64,000 nt of DNA from Bos javanicus (GCF_032452875.1 NC_083885.1:63975925-64039924); one strand, 5' to 3'; counted from the stretch's first letter, positions 44,633 through 57,541 are shown. Made by a program: numbers and translations. The notes: generated from the letters alone by a model not told the origin.

Positions 44633-47612
44633 TCATCTGGAATGGATTTTCCGGTGGCGTTTGAAAGACCCCAGCTGACTGAAGGCCCTGTGACACTCGG
44701 GGCACACGTAGGGCTTGAGGCCAGAGTGGGTGCGTTGGTGAACACTGAGGTTCGCTCGGTAGCCGAAAGCTCTGTCACAGTGCTCACAGCGGAAAGGCTT
44801 CTCCTGGGTATGGGTCACTTTGTGAGCATGCATCGTGGAGTTGTGGGTGAACTTCTTGAGGCAGATATCACAGCTATAGGGCTTTTCACCAGTGTGGATC
44901 CGCTGGTGAACCCGCAGATCTGAAGGCTGTATGAACCCTTTGGCACAGATGTCACATTTAAAGGGCCTCTCTCCTGTGTGTGTCCTCTGGTGCAAGGTAA
45001 GCTGAGATTGATAAGGAAAGCTCTTTTTGCACACCTTGCATTCAGAGGGTGCCCGTCCCGGGGTTTCTGCTCCCTCAGGAAGAATGGTGGGTCCCACGTT
45101 GCCAAATGCACCAACGGAACGGGACCCAAGCTGTCCTGAGAACTCTCCTTGGTCCAAACACGTGGCTGCTTCTTTACCCACGTCTTTGCAAGTGGGAGTG
45201 CTGTCCCGCTTCCTTTTGACATGTCTGCGATTCTTCAGAGGACCTCGTCTGGATCCACTCGGAGTGGAAACATCTCCTTCTGGAACACAAAAGGAAAGGG
45301 TTCAGAGCCACATTTGAAGTATCACTTCCTTCCTGGGGACTCTCCCCTCTCTCTCTGCCCTCCCAGAATCTGCTGAAAGAAGACATTCAGCACCATATTT
45401 ATCAAGGAGCATTTTCCATAGTGCCGGCCTCACTGGAACCATCCCTAATCTTGGCTACAGACTTCCCAGAAACCAAACTACCTAAGAGTCTAGCTGATGA
45501 AACACTCTGGAACGTTGACGATGGAGAAGATTGGCATTGGAAAACCAACTCCTACCCCACAACAACAAGGGATGGAAATGCTGGGTACCCCATCCTGGAC
45601 ATCAGTGGAGGCAGTCAGTACCTCCTGTGGTCTCCAAGTTTTTAATACTCACCACGATCCTGCAGAAGTTCAGGCTCTTGAGACGAAAGGGTTCTTGTCA
45701 CCCCTGTGTCTTCCAGCACGTCCTTCTGCAAGTTCTCCTTGGAGGGCGTCTGACCCTGCAGTTCACCTGTTTCAGGAATGGTCTCCGGTGGGAGAGCTTT
45801 CTGGAGCTGACAAGGGGCAACCAAGCAGAGTCAATCCCACTGCCTTAGCCCACGGCAAGCTCTGTCTCCTCTTTCCCCACCCACCTCGTACCCTGATCTC
45901 ACACTCCAGCTTTCTGGATATCAGTTTGGGGGATATGCCCTGACTGCTTCCCATCACCCTGACTGGCAATCCTCTTCTGATTCCCATGTCTGTCCTTGAT
46001 CTATACCAACCACCTCTGGCGAAAGTCCAGACTTCACAGCTGCCACTGCCAATTATCTTTGCAAATATTTCTCCACCTCATCTCACATTCTCCAGGCCCT
46101 GAATCTGAAAGCAGAGGATTCTGGCTCTAGGGCTCCTGACTTCACCACTTGTTGATACCTTGCCTGGATTTGTCTTCATCAGGGAAGGTGGCCTGGGGCA
46201 TAATAAGATGATAAGCAGTATAGCTGTTATACTGTATAGCTCTATTCTATACTATATAGCTCTATTCACGAGAAATAAGTAGCATCTCCTCCCCCGATTC
46301 ACATTTCAAAAAAATCCACTGTCTCCAGACATACTCCAAAATCTGAGGGGGAAAATGACTCCAACAGGGAACTTGTTATTCAATTCAAGGTGTTTACAAT
46401 ATCCCCCAATATTAGTGCCTCTGACGAAATCCATCATGGGGGAAACAGGTGTGAGTGCATTTACCCCTGATGAACCCACCCAGCACCATCCCGTGGAAAC
46501 GGGACTCCTCTCCCTCATGCTCAGGGCCACAAGCTTTCATGGTGAAGGACTATGAAAGAGGGACTGTCTTCATTCTCACACTGGCTGAAAAACGACCGGG
46601 AACAGAATGCATCCATGGGAATTCCTGGAGGCAATGGGTCCATTCCTGTCCTTTGCCCAGTTCTCCCAATTACTTCTGCAGCCACGCCCATCAGACCCTC
46701 TTCTACCTGCTCCCAGACTGGAGGTCAGGACATCACACTCACCTGCACCCTCAACAGGTCCTTGGCTCCTGACAGATGCTGCCCGTCTTGGCTTTCCTGC
46801 TGGCCCTCGTCTGAAGGGACGACACTGACTGTAGACTGAGGCTCCATGGCTCCGTCTCCCTCACCGTGCCTCTCACTGACCTCAGATTCTAACATCTCAA
46901 CACCTGAGACTGGCATCAAAAAATCCTCGCCTTGGACACGGACTACAGCCTGTGACAAAAAATTCAGATAGGATCAGTCTCCCTTCACAAGATCCAAAAA
47001 GGTATTCATTGTGTATCCCACCCTAGAAGCCCACCTCCTGGGAATGACATTTGAAAGACCAACACCCTCAAAGTGAGGACCAAAGAAACCTCCAGTGATG
47101 CCACAGGCCAAGTGCTCACCCCCGTGGGAATCAGTGATTTAGAGCCAAGCCCTCTGATCCTTCTGCTTTATCTCCCAGCTCACAGCCCCTCATGCCACCG
47201 TTCCGTCTCACAGGGTCACTAGGGTCCTACTCACCCATTTCGTCAGTTTCTGCTTCTTTCTCAGCACCTCTTCCAGATCCTTACAAGTCTCGGCACCACT
47301 ACTTTTGACTAAGACCTGGATGTCCGGTGGCATGCACATCACGAACTGCTCCAGCACCAGCCTGTCCACCATCTGCTCCTTGGTGTGAAGATCTGGCCTC
47401 AGCCACAGACCGCAGAGTTCACGGAGCCTCCTCAGAGCCTTGATCGGGTCGGATTCGTCCGAGCTGCTAAACGTTCTGAAGTGGACGCGCAACTTTTCCA
47501 GGTCGGAGTCGGGGTTTTCCCTTCGGGTGTCTTTGTGTGGCGCAGACGCTGGCGACCCTGCTCCGGGGCTGTCCACGAAGGGGCCACGACCCCTTGTCTG
47601 GTTCTCAGCCAT
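44633..47612 (-). CDS. ZSCAN5-like unit M: intact SCAN plus five C2H2 fingers
   Basis: The intact member of the local ZSCAN5 family cluster. Four coding exons on the minus strand join in frame: 47612-47235, 46949-46743, 45806-45653 and 45279-44633 (stop TGA at 44635-44633), giving 461 residues (human ZSCAN5A 496). The start MAENQT aligns with MAANCT of human ZSCAN5A. The SCAN domain lies at about residues 46-126 (VHFRTFSSSDESDP, LWLRPDLHTKEQMVDRLVLEQ, TKW). A Glu/Asp-rich middle is followed by a basic NRRHVKRKRD segment, a possible nuclear signal, and five complete fingers: CKVC, CDIC, CDIC, CEHC and CPEC, each closing with H-X3-H. It ends KIHSR. ZSCAN5 proteins are nuclear chromatin binders; target sites here are unknown. 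The upstream noncoding exon would end at 48168. Confidence 0.88.
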
Positions 47613-48167
47613 ACCGACTGTAGAGCTTTTCAGTAGGACTCTGGGCAAATGGTCTAGAAGTGGGTGCCCAACTGACCCCAATGGAAAGGAATTTCCTCTT
47701 GCTTTCCTCAGTAACAGATTCAGTATTCAGAAATATGGGGGAAAAAAGATAAACGAATGCAGCCAAATACTTTTATTTTCATCCACCCTACCATCCCTCA
47801 TCCCAATACTGGACATTATTCCCCCCTCAGAATTTCACACCAGGGACAAGAATCCATTCTCTTATTCCTCCGACATCCATCTTACAGTACAAGAAACTGT
47901 GTGGTCAAAACTGTCCACAGGGCACTGCTTAAAAGCCCTTGTTGGAAAAATGAAGCACACCACACGACACCATGGAGTGTGGAAACAATCTCATCTCACA
48001 GAAGATTCCACAAATGAACCACAGTTCCCGTGTGGCTGGAGGGAGATCGGTGGATTTCACACGGTCTCGGAGCGAATGCAAGGTGAACAGAAAGCCAGGA
48101 CTTACTGAAACCCACTTCCACGTGCCCTGACTTCGAGCGTTCTCTTTAGACATTTCCCATCAATTAC

Positions 48168-48245
48168 CTCCTTGAAGCCTTCTCGCCTTGGTCCTCCTCA
48201 GTTGGGGACTTGCTCTCAAACTCGGCCAGCGGAGAAACGTGTCTC
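48168..48245 (-). promoter_or_regulatory. Probable noncoding exon 1 of unit M, without TATA box
   Basis: Homologous to the exon 1 block of A, B and D (TTTGAGAGCAAGTCCCCAACTGAGGAGG) and ending before a GTAATT donor. The position of TATAAATA in the other units reads CCATAGAGAC here. Confidence 0.5.
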
Positions 48246-48444
48246 TATGGAGCTGGAAGAAATGCCGGACCTCTCGGCCTGTTACCCAATCGGCGCATGG
48301 ATTCGTTGAGGGCGGAGCAAACCATTCTAGATAATTCCACGTTACTTAATCACAGGGATTCGATTGCCCATGGAAACTCCCTCAGGAGAAACCACGATTT
48401 ACTAAAGAGGTCTCCATAGTGATTTAGCGACAGATTCTGTGTAT

Positions 48445-48580
48445 TTTTTTTTTTTTTTTTCTGTTTTTGGCCAAACACGGGGGCAGGTTCGGTCTCAGTT
48501 CCCAGACCGCGGAAGGAAACCACGCCACCTGCAGCGGGAGCGCTAAGTCTCACCCGCAGGACCGCTAGGGAAACCCCTCG
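48445..48580 (-). repeat. CHR-type SINE with poly(T) head
   Basis: T-run of about 18, then TTTTTGGCCAAACACGGGGG to CAGGACCGCTAGGGAAACCC, upstream of unit M. Confidence 0.75.
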
Positions 48581-49053
48581 GTTTCCTTTTGGATTTGATT
48601 GATTTTGGACTTTGGGGACTGCATTTTGGGGTGAACGGACTGGTTTTAATGATCTCTTGAATTTTTGGTCTCACTGCCTGGAGGGTTTGACGGAGTCAGA
48701 GATATGGTGGTGGGAACCAGATGGGTTTGACTCCACTCGTCTTTCTGTTCTTGTGAGATAAGTCTTCAAACGGTTTTCTAAAATCAGCTGATGAGCTAAG
48801 GTGTGAGAAGCCCCGATTTCTAAGTAGCCTTTTTGAAGACTAGAAGTTGTACACCAATAGGAAAAAAGAATGATACCTATTACTTTCGGAAGCTTTCCTT
48901 TTTCGAAACACCTCAGGAAGAAATCCCTGAACAAGTATGGAGTGAGTGAATCTATCTCAGCATAATAACAGCCATGTAGGCAAAACCACGGCCATCACCT
49001 ATTCCCTGTAGAAAAGTCTTAGAAACTACACAGACACATTTGACAGAAATGTG

Positions 49054-50911
49054 TTTATTTGAAATTTAAATTCCACTGGAGAGCTTGGCCTCTGTGCCGG
49101 ACCATGCAGGTTTACAGACAAGTCCTGCCTAACAGGAAGGCAGTCAACGGTAGGCTCAGTTTCAGGATGAAGTACTGATAACTAATGAGACATGCTTTGA
49201 GTAAAAGAATAACAAAAGAAAGCAAAAACTTTTTGAAACAGGCTACACTAAAGTATAAAACAAAATCCAAAGGGAACAATAAGCCATCACTGAAATATCC
49301 TCCTCATTCATGTGAATGGAACCCCCTGGACCCAATATCCTCCAAATCTCTTCCCATGTCATCCACCCTTTGTGTTACAGAAGTGACAAATCATTGTGAA
49401 TTTCCTACTTGGACCTGAGGGCAGGGTCCTGGGCCAGTGGTTCGGAATGGGTTTCCTGGTGGGATTTGAGAGACCCCAGGGAGCGGAAGGCCGGTGACAC
49501 TCGCGGCACATGTAGGGCTCGAGCCCAGAGTGTGACCATGAGGTTCCCACTGTGGTCGAAAGCTTTTTCACAGTGCTCACAGCAGAAAGGCTTCTCTTGG
49601 GTGTGGGTCCTCTGGTGAGCATGCAGCATGGAGTCGTGAGGGAACTTTCTGGGGCAGAGATCACAGATGTAGGGCTTCTCACCCAGTGGGTCTCCTGGTG
49701 AACACACAGGTCCGGAGGCTGCATGAACCACTGGATATGGATGTTGCTGTATTCTTTTTGTAATTTAAAGGGCCGTCTCTCTTTAATGCGGTTCCAGAAT
49801 AAGGGGCATTACTCTGATAAGCACGGGCTCAGCAGAAGACTCAACAGAATATGTGTAAAAGAATGTTTCCAAAGGCTCCAGAGATGACCCCAACTCTGCT
49901 TCCTGCTTCCCCTGGACAATACTCCATCTCCTGGGTGGGGCGGCTACTTGGTCCAGCTGACTTTAGGAATGTCATAGTGCTCTGTGAGCGTGTCCAGGTG
50001 TCTGTTGAAGCCCTCCACTCTCTGCTTGTGGGTTTTGGATGCTTTCTTCAGGATCCTCTCCATTTGTGCTTCTCCTGCACCTTCTCAAAGGCCACCTGGG
50101 CTGGGGTCAACTTGTCGAGGTGGCTCTTCAGCTCCTCCTCCTGGTTCTTCTGATTTTTCCCATCGTTTCCAGGAGTTTTGCCTTGTCTCTGTCCTTTTTC
50201 TCCTTCCACTTGGTCACACCAAGCTCTGTGACTCCTTTCAGCTTCCGGGGTCCCTTTTGGAGCTGCTCGTAGGCGTCCATGCTGCCCATCTTTGGATTTG
50301 GATTTCTGAATGGACAAAAGTCAGGGGGCGTCAGGTTTCTCAAATGGAAATTGGGACAATATCGTTCTCCTGTGTAGATCCGAGAGGGTCTCTCTGTGCG
50401 TGTTAACACAAATGAACACAGACGAACATGTCTGCTTAGCCCAGGGGGCCAAGGTTCAGAAAGCCTTGTGGAATATATGCACCACACCACACCACAGCAT
50501 GGAGGGTGGCAACACCTATAAATCAGATGGAGGCAGGAGGGGGAACCTGAAAGACCTCTTATTTAAATGTCTATTCTGCAAGAGAAGGATCCGTGTTCCG
50601 TTATATTTCCAAAGTTCCATTTACAGGTTTCAAGTCCGTTTTTCCCCCTCACAGAGAGCTCAGCAGCCAACCGTAGTTAATACGGAGTTTAAGGGAGATC
50701 CACTGCTTTCACAAGGCCTTTGAGCTGATGCAAGGTGAGTAGAAAGCCCAGCCTTCCGAAACCCACCACCTCCTTCTGTATTGATTCCCAAATCTTCTCC
50801 TTAGATGTTCTCACTCATCACTTACCTCCATTGAGCCCTCTTGCCCTCAGCCTCCTCAAGTCAGTGACTGGCTATCAGAGTGTGTCTGGGGCTGAAACAT
50901 CTCTATTTATA
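49054..50911 (-). pseudogene. ZSCAN5-like unit D, truncated pseudogene
   Basis: It keeps the shared poly(A) block (AATAAA at 49059-49054), the 3' part of the finger exon (about 49431-49779, with fragments YICDLCPRKFPHDSMLHAH and FCCEHCEKAF), and the promoter/exon 1 block (50826-50911, TATAAATA at 50911-50904, donor GTAAGTGATGAG). The SCAN exon, exons 2 and 3 and the first finger are missing. The finger part has a frameshift after the CEHC finger, and the normal stop is gone. A FAM32A retrocopy fills the gap between the finger remnant and the promoter block. It cannot encode a ZSCAN protein. Confidence 0.88.
49944..50280 (-). pseudogene. FAM32A: FAM32A processed pseudogene
   Basis: Intronless copy of the FAM32A coding sequence on the minus strand. 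The ATG is at 50280-50278, beginning MDAYEQLQKGPRKLKG, and the end TLTEHYDIPKVSWTK is directly before TAG at 49946-49944. The length is 337 bp against 339 for the intact 112-residue frame. Frameshifts lie near 50150 and 50065, so the two ends are in different frames. UTR-like flanks extend to about 49785 (ATTAAA on the minus strand) and about 50310. FAM32A is a small nuclear protein encoded by an intron-containing gene elsewhere, so this is a dead retrocopy. Confidence 0.9.
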
Positions 50912-51099
50912 GAGAGCCGGGGGAAATGGCAAGGGTCCCTGCTTGTTACCCCATCAGCACAGAGATTGTGCAAGGGTGGTTCAAGCCATTTATATGACCT
51001 CATTTTAGATAATCCAATTTATCCATGGATCCAGTTTCACACAGACACCCCACCAGAAAAAAACACAGTATATCAAAGAGGCCTCCATATTGGTTTTGT

Positions 51100-51765
51100 G
51101 GTAGACTTCTCTGATAGGTCAGGTGGTAAAGAATCCTCCTGCAATGCAGGAGACGCTGTAGTAATTCCTGGGTCAGGAAGATCTGCTGGAGAAGGGATAG
51201 GCTACCCACTCCACTGTTCTTGGGCTTCCCTTGTGGCTCAGCTGGGAAAGAAGTAAAGTGAAAGTCTTTTAGACATGTCCAACTCTTTGTGACCCCGTGG
51301 ATATACAGTCCATGGAATTCTGCAGACCAGAAGACTGGAGTGGGTAGCCGTTCCCTTCTTCGAGGGATCTTCCCAACCCAGGGAGCGAAGCCAGGCCTCC
51401 CGCATTGCAGGCAGATTCCTTACCACCAGGGAAGCCCGTGCACTTTTTGGCAGTAAGATTGGTTTTCCTGGTCTAGCAAATACTTTTCTCATTTACCTGG
51501 AGAGTTGGAAGGAGTCAAAGCATAGGTATCCGAAAATTTTAACCAGTTTGGTTCACCTATGCGTCCCTGGTGGCTCAGTGGTAAAGAATCTACCTGCCAA
51601 TGTAGGAGACGTGGGTTCACTCCCTGGGTTGGGAAGATCTCTCGCAGAAGGAAATGGACAATGCACTGCAGTATTCTTGCCTGGAAAATTCGATGGACAG
51701 AAGAACCTGGTGGGACATGGAATAGCAGAGTTGGACACAACTCAGTGACTAAACAACCCTTTTTA
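51100..51765. repeat. Three Bov-tA SINEs
   Basis: Plus-strand partial copy 51103-51222, minus-strand copy 51258-51440 and plus-strand copy 51560-51765. Confidence 0.87.
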
Positions 51766-51869
51766 AAATTCCGCATGTAAAGATCTCGGACGAAGTTAGA
51801 ATCTGGAATGATCTGCAGGGAACGTGCCACCTTTGGGGTTGCAGTCTGGCTTTTCAGTAAGTACACTTT

Positions 51870-52230
51870 GGTTCAGCGCAGACACTGGTGGTTGAGATTA
51901 CGGCCTGTCTGGGACTATTCCATGACCCCACAAAAAATGTACATTCTTTAGCCATAGTGACTGAGGAATTTACTAGCAAAACGTTGAACACATGTTTCTA
52001 GAAGCCCATGACAAATTCACCCCTATGTAAAGGGATTTCCTCTACCTTTCATCAGCAACGTATTCACTGTTCAGAAGAATGGGGGCAAAAGATAAATGAA
52101 CAGAACTAGTTTCATTTTATTCCACCCTTCCATCTCCTCTACATTCCTCACACCAATACCCAATACCATTCTCTCACTGGTACAATCTTTCATATTGAAT
52201 GGACATTAGTCCATCCATCATTCTTCTGAC
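51870..52230 (-). pseudogene. ZSCAN5-like SCAN-exon fragment E
   Basis: Matches the 5' part and leader of the unit M SCAN exon (47565-47860) in the same orientation: CAGACGCTGG-like start, the ATG-containing GCCATA at 51952-51957, then the conserved CTAGAAG, AAGGGATTTCCTCT and GGGGGCAAAAGATAAA blocks. The reading frame after the ATG differs and soon stops. It lies upstream of the unit D promoter, so it derives from a fifth unit. No exons of that unit remain to its right, where a BovB begins at about 52.87 kb. Confidence 0.7.
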
Positions 52231-52865
52231 GTCCACCTTTATGGGAATAAAAGGTTGAAATGTCTGAATGGCTCCCTAGATTTTGACTTCTGTAGTCTGG
52301 AACTATGTTGATCTTTGCTGTACTTTCAAGAAATTTACAATGTGTGAGACTCCTCAAATGGATATGAACAGCAATGCCAGGTTTTATATTATTCGGTCAA
52401 GACAAGCCACCAGGCAAGGCTCTCAGTCATGATTCTTCTGGGGAAAAAAAATATAAAGAAGCCTATTTAAACACTGAATTCCATGTAGTATAGTGACGTT
52501 GGAAGTATTAAGCAAAGATTGTCCACCCAAAACATTTCCTTGCTGTCACCAGGGTATTTATTAGCTCCAAGGAAGGGTTGCACAAAGGATCCAAAGAGAA
52601 TCAAGTTCCTGATCACATACTTGTTATGGTTATGAAACACACAACATACAGTTACAACATACAGTTTTGACTCTTTTATAAAGTGTACAATCTTGTTCCA
52701 CCAAGTTCGTTTACAATGTTGTGCAACTGTCAATGTTGTCTATTTCCAACCTTTCTCATCACCCCAAGAACAAAATGTGAATCATGGAAAGTCCCTCCCC
52801 ATTCTCTGCCCACCTCCCTCTTACCCTTGGCAATCGATTCATCTACTTCTTGCATCTGTGGGTTC
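52230..52865. other. AT-rich DNA, no gene seen
   Basis: No coding sequence or recognised repeat. The left edge may still be decayed leader of fragment E. Confidence 0.4.
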
Positions 52866-52869
52866 AGGT

Positions 52870-54545
52870 CAGGTCAGTTGAGTTCATTCTCTCAGTCGTG
52901 TCCAACTCTTTGAGACGGCATGAAATGCGGCAAGTCAGGCCACCCTGTCCATCAACAGCTCCCGGAGTTTACTCAAACTCATATCCATTACTCAGAGATG
53001 ACATCCAACTGTCTCATCCTCGTCATCCCCTTCCCCTCCTGCCTTCAATCTTTCCCAGCATCAGGGTCTATTCAAATGAGTCAGTTCTTTGCATCAGGTG
53101 GCCAAAGTATTGGAGTTTCAGCTTCAGCTGAAATATTTTCCAATGATATTTAGGACTGATTTCCTTTAAGATGGACTGGTTGGATCCCCTTGCAGTGCTA
53201 AGGACACTCAAGAGTCTTTCCCAACACCAAGGTTCAAAAGCATCAGTTTCTTGCCTCTCAGCTTTCTTTAAGTCCAACTCTCACATCCATACATGACTAC
53301 TGGAAAAACCATAGCTTTGACTAGCTGGACCTTTGTTGGCCAAGTAATGTCTCTGTTTTTTACTATGCTGTCTAGGTTGGTCGTAACTTTTCTTCCAGGG
53401 AGCAAGAGTCTTTTAATTTCATGGCTGCAGTCACCATCTGCAATGAGTTTGGAGCTCCCCCGCCCAGAAAATAAATTATCTCATTGTTTCCACTGTTTCC
53501 CCTTCTATTTGCCATGAAGGGATGGGACTGGATGCCATGATCTTAGTTTTCTGAACGTTGAATTTTAAGCCAACTTTTTCACTCTTATCTTTCACTTTCA
53601 TCAAGGGACTCCTTGGTTCTTCTTCGCTTTCTGCCATAAGGGTGGTGTCATCTGTGTACCTGAGGTTATTGATATTTCTCCTGCAAATCTTGATTCCAGC
53701 TTGTGTTTCACCCAGCCCAGCTTGTCTCATGATGTACTCTGCATATAAGTTACATAAGCAGGGTTGACAGTATACAGCCTTGACGTACTCCTTTCCCGAT
53801 TTGGAATCAGTCCGTTGTTCCAAGTCCAGTTCTAACTGTTGCTTCCTGACCTACATACAGATTTCTCAGGAGGCAGCTCAGGAAGTCTGGTATTCCTGTC
53901 TAACAATTTTCCACAGTTTCTTGTGATCCACACAGTCAAAGCCTTTGGCATAGTCAATAAAGCAGAAGTAGATGGTTCTCTGGAATGCTTTTTTTTTTTC
54001 AGTGATCCAATTGATGTTGGCAATTTGATCTCTGGTTCCTCTGCCTTTTCTAAATCCAGCTTGAACATCTGAAAGTTCATGGTTCATGTACTGTTGAAGA
54101 CTGGCTTGGAGAATTTTGAGCATTACTTTGCTAGCATGTGAGATGAGTGCAATTGTGCAGTAGTTTGAACATTCTTTGGCATTGCCTTTCTTTGGGATTG
54201 GAATGAAAACTGACTTTTTCCGGTCCTGCGGCCACTGCTGAGTTTTCCAAATTTGCAGACTTATTGAGTGCAACACTTTCACAGCATCATGTCTGAGGAT
54301 TTGAAATAGCTCAACTGGAATTCCATCACCTCCACTAGCTTTGTTCATAGTGACTCTTCCTAAGGCCCACTTGACTTCACATTCTAGGATGTCTGGCTCT
54401 AGGTGAGTGATCACACCTTTGGAATTATCTGGGTCATGAAGATCTTTTTTGTGTAGTTCTTTGTATTCTTGCCACCTCTTCTCAATATCTTCTGCTTCTC
54501 TTGGGTCCATACCATTTCTGTCCTTTATTGTGCCCATCCTTGCAT
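52870..54545 (-). mobile_element. BovB LINE, minus strand, 5' part to 3' end
   Basis: Reads on the minus strand from MGTIKDRNGMDPREAEDIEK (54537) through ASGGDGIPVELFQ, the FIPIPKKGN block, DYAKGFDCVDH and a YTDD box in place of YADD (near 53648), to the 3' end at about 52870. It is broken into several frames and lacks part of the palm region around 53.8 kb. Its 5' part continues into the sequence shared with 37.2-37.66 kb. Confidence 0.9.
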
Positions 54546-56700
54546 GAAATCTTCCCTTGGCAAATCCAAATCCTTTCTCACACCCTCAGACAGCACCGCT
54601 CCTCACACATTCTACCTTGTCCTCCACTCCCCAGCCACCTTGCACACCTGACCACACCAAGCCCAACTGGCTTTGCAGTCTGGTTTGTAGGGTTTCACTC
54701 CGCTGTCTGAAGAGTCCTTCCCCCGACACCCTCAGGCTGTCTTCCGGTCTCCACACAATCGGTGGTTCTCTGGAGACGGACACGCCTGGCTGTTGCTTTA
54801 TCACCCGGCATCTCACTCCATCACCATGTTTGCTCAATAGCAGTTTCTCAGCCTCGGTATGTATTTTATTTTTTATTTTTTTGTATTTTATTTTTTAAAT
54901 CCATTAATTCTGGCTGTGCTGGGTCATTGTTTCTGCTTGGGGCGCAGGGCTCCTCTCCGGTCACCGGGCACAGGCTTTTCACTGCAGTGACCTCTCTTGT
55001 GCGGAGCCCAGGCTTTCAGGGCTCTGGGCTTCAGTAGTGGCGGCTCCCAGGCTCGGTGGTTGTGTCGCACGGCCTATGCTGCTGAGCCCTGGGACCTTCT
55101 CGGGTCAGGGATGGAACTCGTGTCCTCTTATTGGCAGGCACAGCCTTTACCTCCGAGCCCCCGGGGAAGCCCTGTTATTCACTTTTCTTAAGTAGTACTT
55201 AGCTGCGTCTGTGTTTTGAAGTCTTATTCATATTTCATTGTATTAATTTCTTGTGTTGATTCTCCGATAATGGTTCTAATACCCCTGTTTCTGAAGAGAC
55301 CCAGTCTTTATATTCTATATTGCTTCTTTGAATTAGTTGCCTCCATCTTGGGCCTGTAAGTTAACATCCTTTGAGATAGAAGGAGGCGACAGAGGATGAG
55401 ATAGTTGGATGGAATCACCGACTCAATGGACAGGAGTTTGAGCAAACTCCTGGGAGATAATGAAAGACAGGGAAGCCTGGAGTGCTGCAGTGCATGGGGT
55501 TGCAAAGTGAAAGAAAGTGAAGTGGCTCTTTCTGACCCCATGGACTGTAGCCCACCAGGTTCCTCCGTCCATGGGATTCTCCATGCAAGAATACTGCATT
55601 GGGTTGCCATTCTCTTCTCTCGCGTATCTTCCCCACCGAGGGAGCAAACTGACGTCTTCCGCATTGGCATGCGGATTCTTTACCACTGAGCCTCCTGGAA
55701 AACCATGAGAGAAGCTGACACAATTTTGAGAATTGACCCAGGAAATGAAAACAAATGAACCCTGGGCCTGAAAATTAACTGTATTGACAACAATCAAGAT
55801 GACACTGATCAGATCAGTGATGACCACTTTCAAATGATTGTCAGAGCTGACTGCACTGTTTCTGCCTGTAGCCCCCTCCCTCCATCTATAAAAGCTGTTG
55901 CTCATTTATTGTCCGGGGTGGGAGGTGGGGGGAGTCAGCCATTGGACTGACATCTGCCCTTCTCCACAATTGTTGGAGAAGGAAATGGCAACCCAGTCCA
56001 GTACTCTTGCCTGGAAAATACCATGGATGGAGGAGCCTGGTAGGCTACAGTCCACGGGGTTGCAAAGAGTTGGACATGACTGAGCAACTTCACTTTCACT
56101 TTCAATAGTTGCTGGCATCCAGAATAAAGCTAACTTTCCTTTCCCCTACCTGGCTTCTGTATTGGCTTTTAAGTGCGAGCAGCCAGACACCAATATCTAT
56201 TACAATATCATCCTTGAGTTTGCCGCCCCCAACAAATTCCCAAGCTAATTAATAGAAGAAAATGCTGATTCTTTGAAAAGAAATACTTCATTATCTCCAT
56301 TCTGCTCCAAATGAGCTCTCTTCCTTTCTGCTGGAGGAGAGCCAGGTGGGATGAAAGAGTGCTACCTTGAAGAATCTTTTCAAGCTGAGACACCCTAGAA
56401 TCTCAGTGTTCAAAAGGGCATTAATATTACATTACCTAACAGTTCATAATTCCAAAAGAATACAGTTACTTTAAATGCTCGAGAGGGTGCTCAGTCGCTT
56501 CAGTCATGTCCAACTCTTTGCAACCCAACAGATCATAGCCTGCCAGGCTCCTCTGTCCATGGGGTTCTCCAGGCAAGAATACTGGAGTGGGTTGCCATTC
56601 CCTTCTCCAGGGGATCTTCCTGATAAAAGGATCGAACCTGGGTCTTCTGTGCTGCAGGCGGATTCTTTACCGCTGAGTCACTGGGGAAGCCTTACAGAGG
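54243..56700. repeat. Leader of duplication copy B, source of the inverted copy at 35.1-37.66 kb
   Basis: Contains, in order, the BovB 5' part, 310 bp of shared unique sequence (54560-54870), a CHR-type SINE (54900-55180, minus), a BovB 3' end (55382-55510, plus), a Bov-tA (55515-55705, minus), an LTR-like stretch (55710-55960 and 56110-56465) split by a SINE (55970-56095), and a Bov-tA (56480-56695, minus). All recur inverted at 35104-37660. The part from 55953 also recurs directly at 37673-38410. Confidence 0.88.
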
Positions 56701-56774
56701 GATGATATCTCCACATAATAATGGCCATGTAACAAACCGCAGCTATCATCTACTCCATATAAAAAAATCTTGGG

Positions 56775-57050
56775 GATATGGTGGGGTGATTTGGGAGAAT
56801 GGCATTGAAATATGTATAATATCATATATGAAACGAGTTGCCAGTCCAGGTTCGATGCACAATAGTGGATGCTTGGGGCTGGTGCACTGGGACGACTCAG
56901 AGGGATGGTACAGGGAAGGAGGAGGGAGGAGGGTTCAGGATGGGGAACATGAGTATACCTGTGGTGGATTCATTTCAATGTTTGGCAAAACTAATACAAT
57001 ATTGTAAAGTTTAAAAATAAAATTAAATTAAAAAAATAAAACAAACAAAA
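56775..57050 (+). repeat. L1 3' UTR tail shared with copy A
   Basis: Same insertion as 38480-38740, with a longer A/T-rich tail here. Confidence 0.88.
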
Positions 57051-57541
57051 TAAATAATAAGAAAAAAAATCTGGAAGGGGAAATACACAGGACACTTATT
57101 TGACAGAAATGTCTTTGTTTATTTGAAATTTAAATTTCACTGGTGATCCTCTTTTTCATCTGGCCACTCTGCTAAGAGCATCCTATTGTACAATTAAATC
57201 TTCCCTAATGGGGGGACAATCAGCAGTGAGCTCAGTCAGTTTCACGAAGAAGTACTGAAAACTAATGACACCTGCCTTCAGTGAAGAAGAACAACACAGA
57301 GCCAAAACTTATCACAAAACACAGGCTACACTAAATCTGAAGGGAACAAAATCTGAAGGAAAAAATAAGTCATCACTCAAATATTCACCAAATTCATGTG
57401 ACTGGAACCCCATCGGGTTCCAGTATGATCGTAAGTTCTTCACATGTCACCCTTTCTTTGTATCACATAAGTGACAAATAATCCCGAATTTCCTTCTCGG
57501 AGCAGAAGGCACTTGGACCTGCGGGCAGGGTCCTGAGCCAG

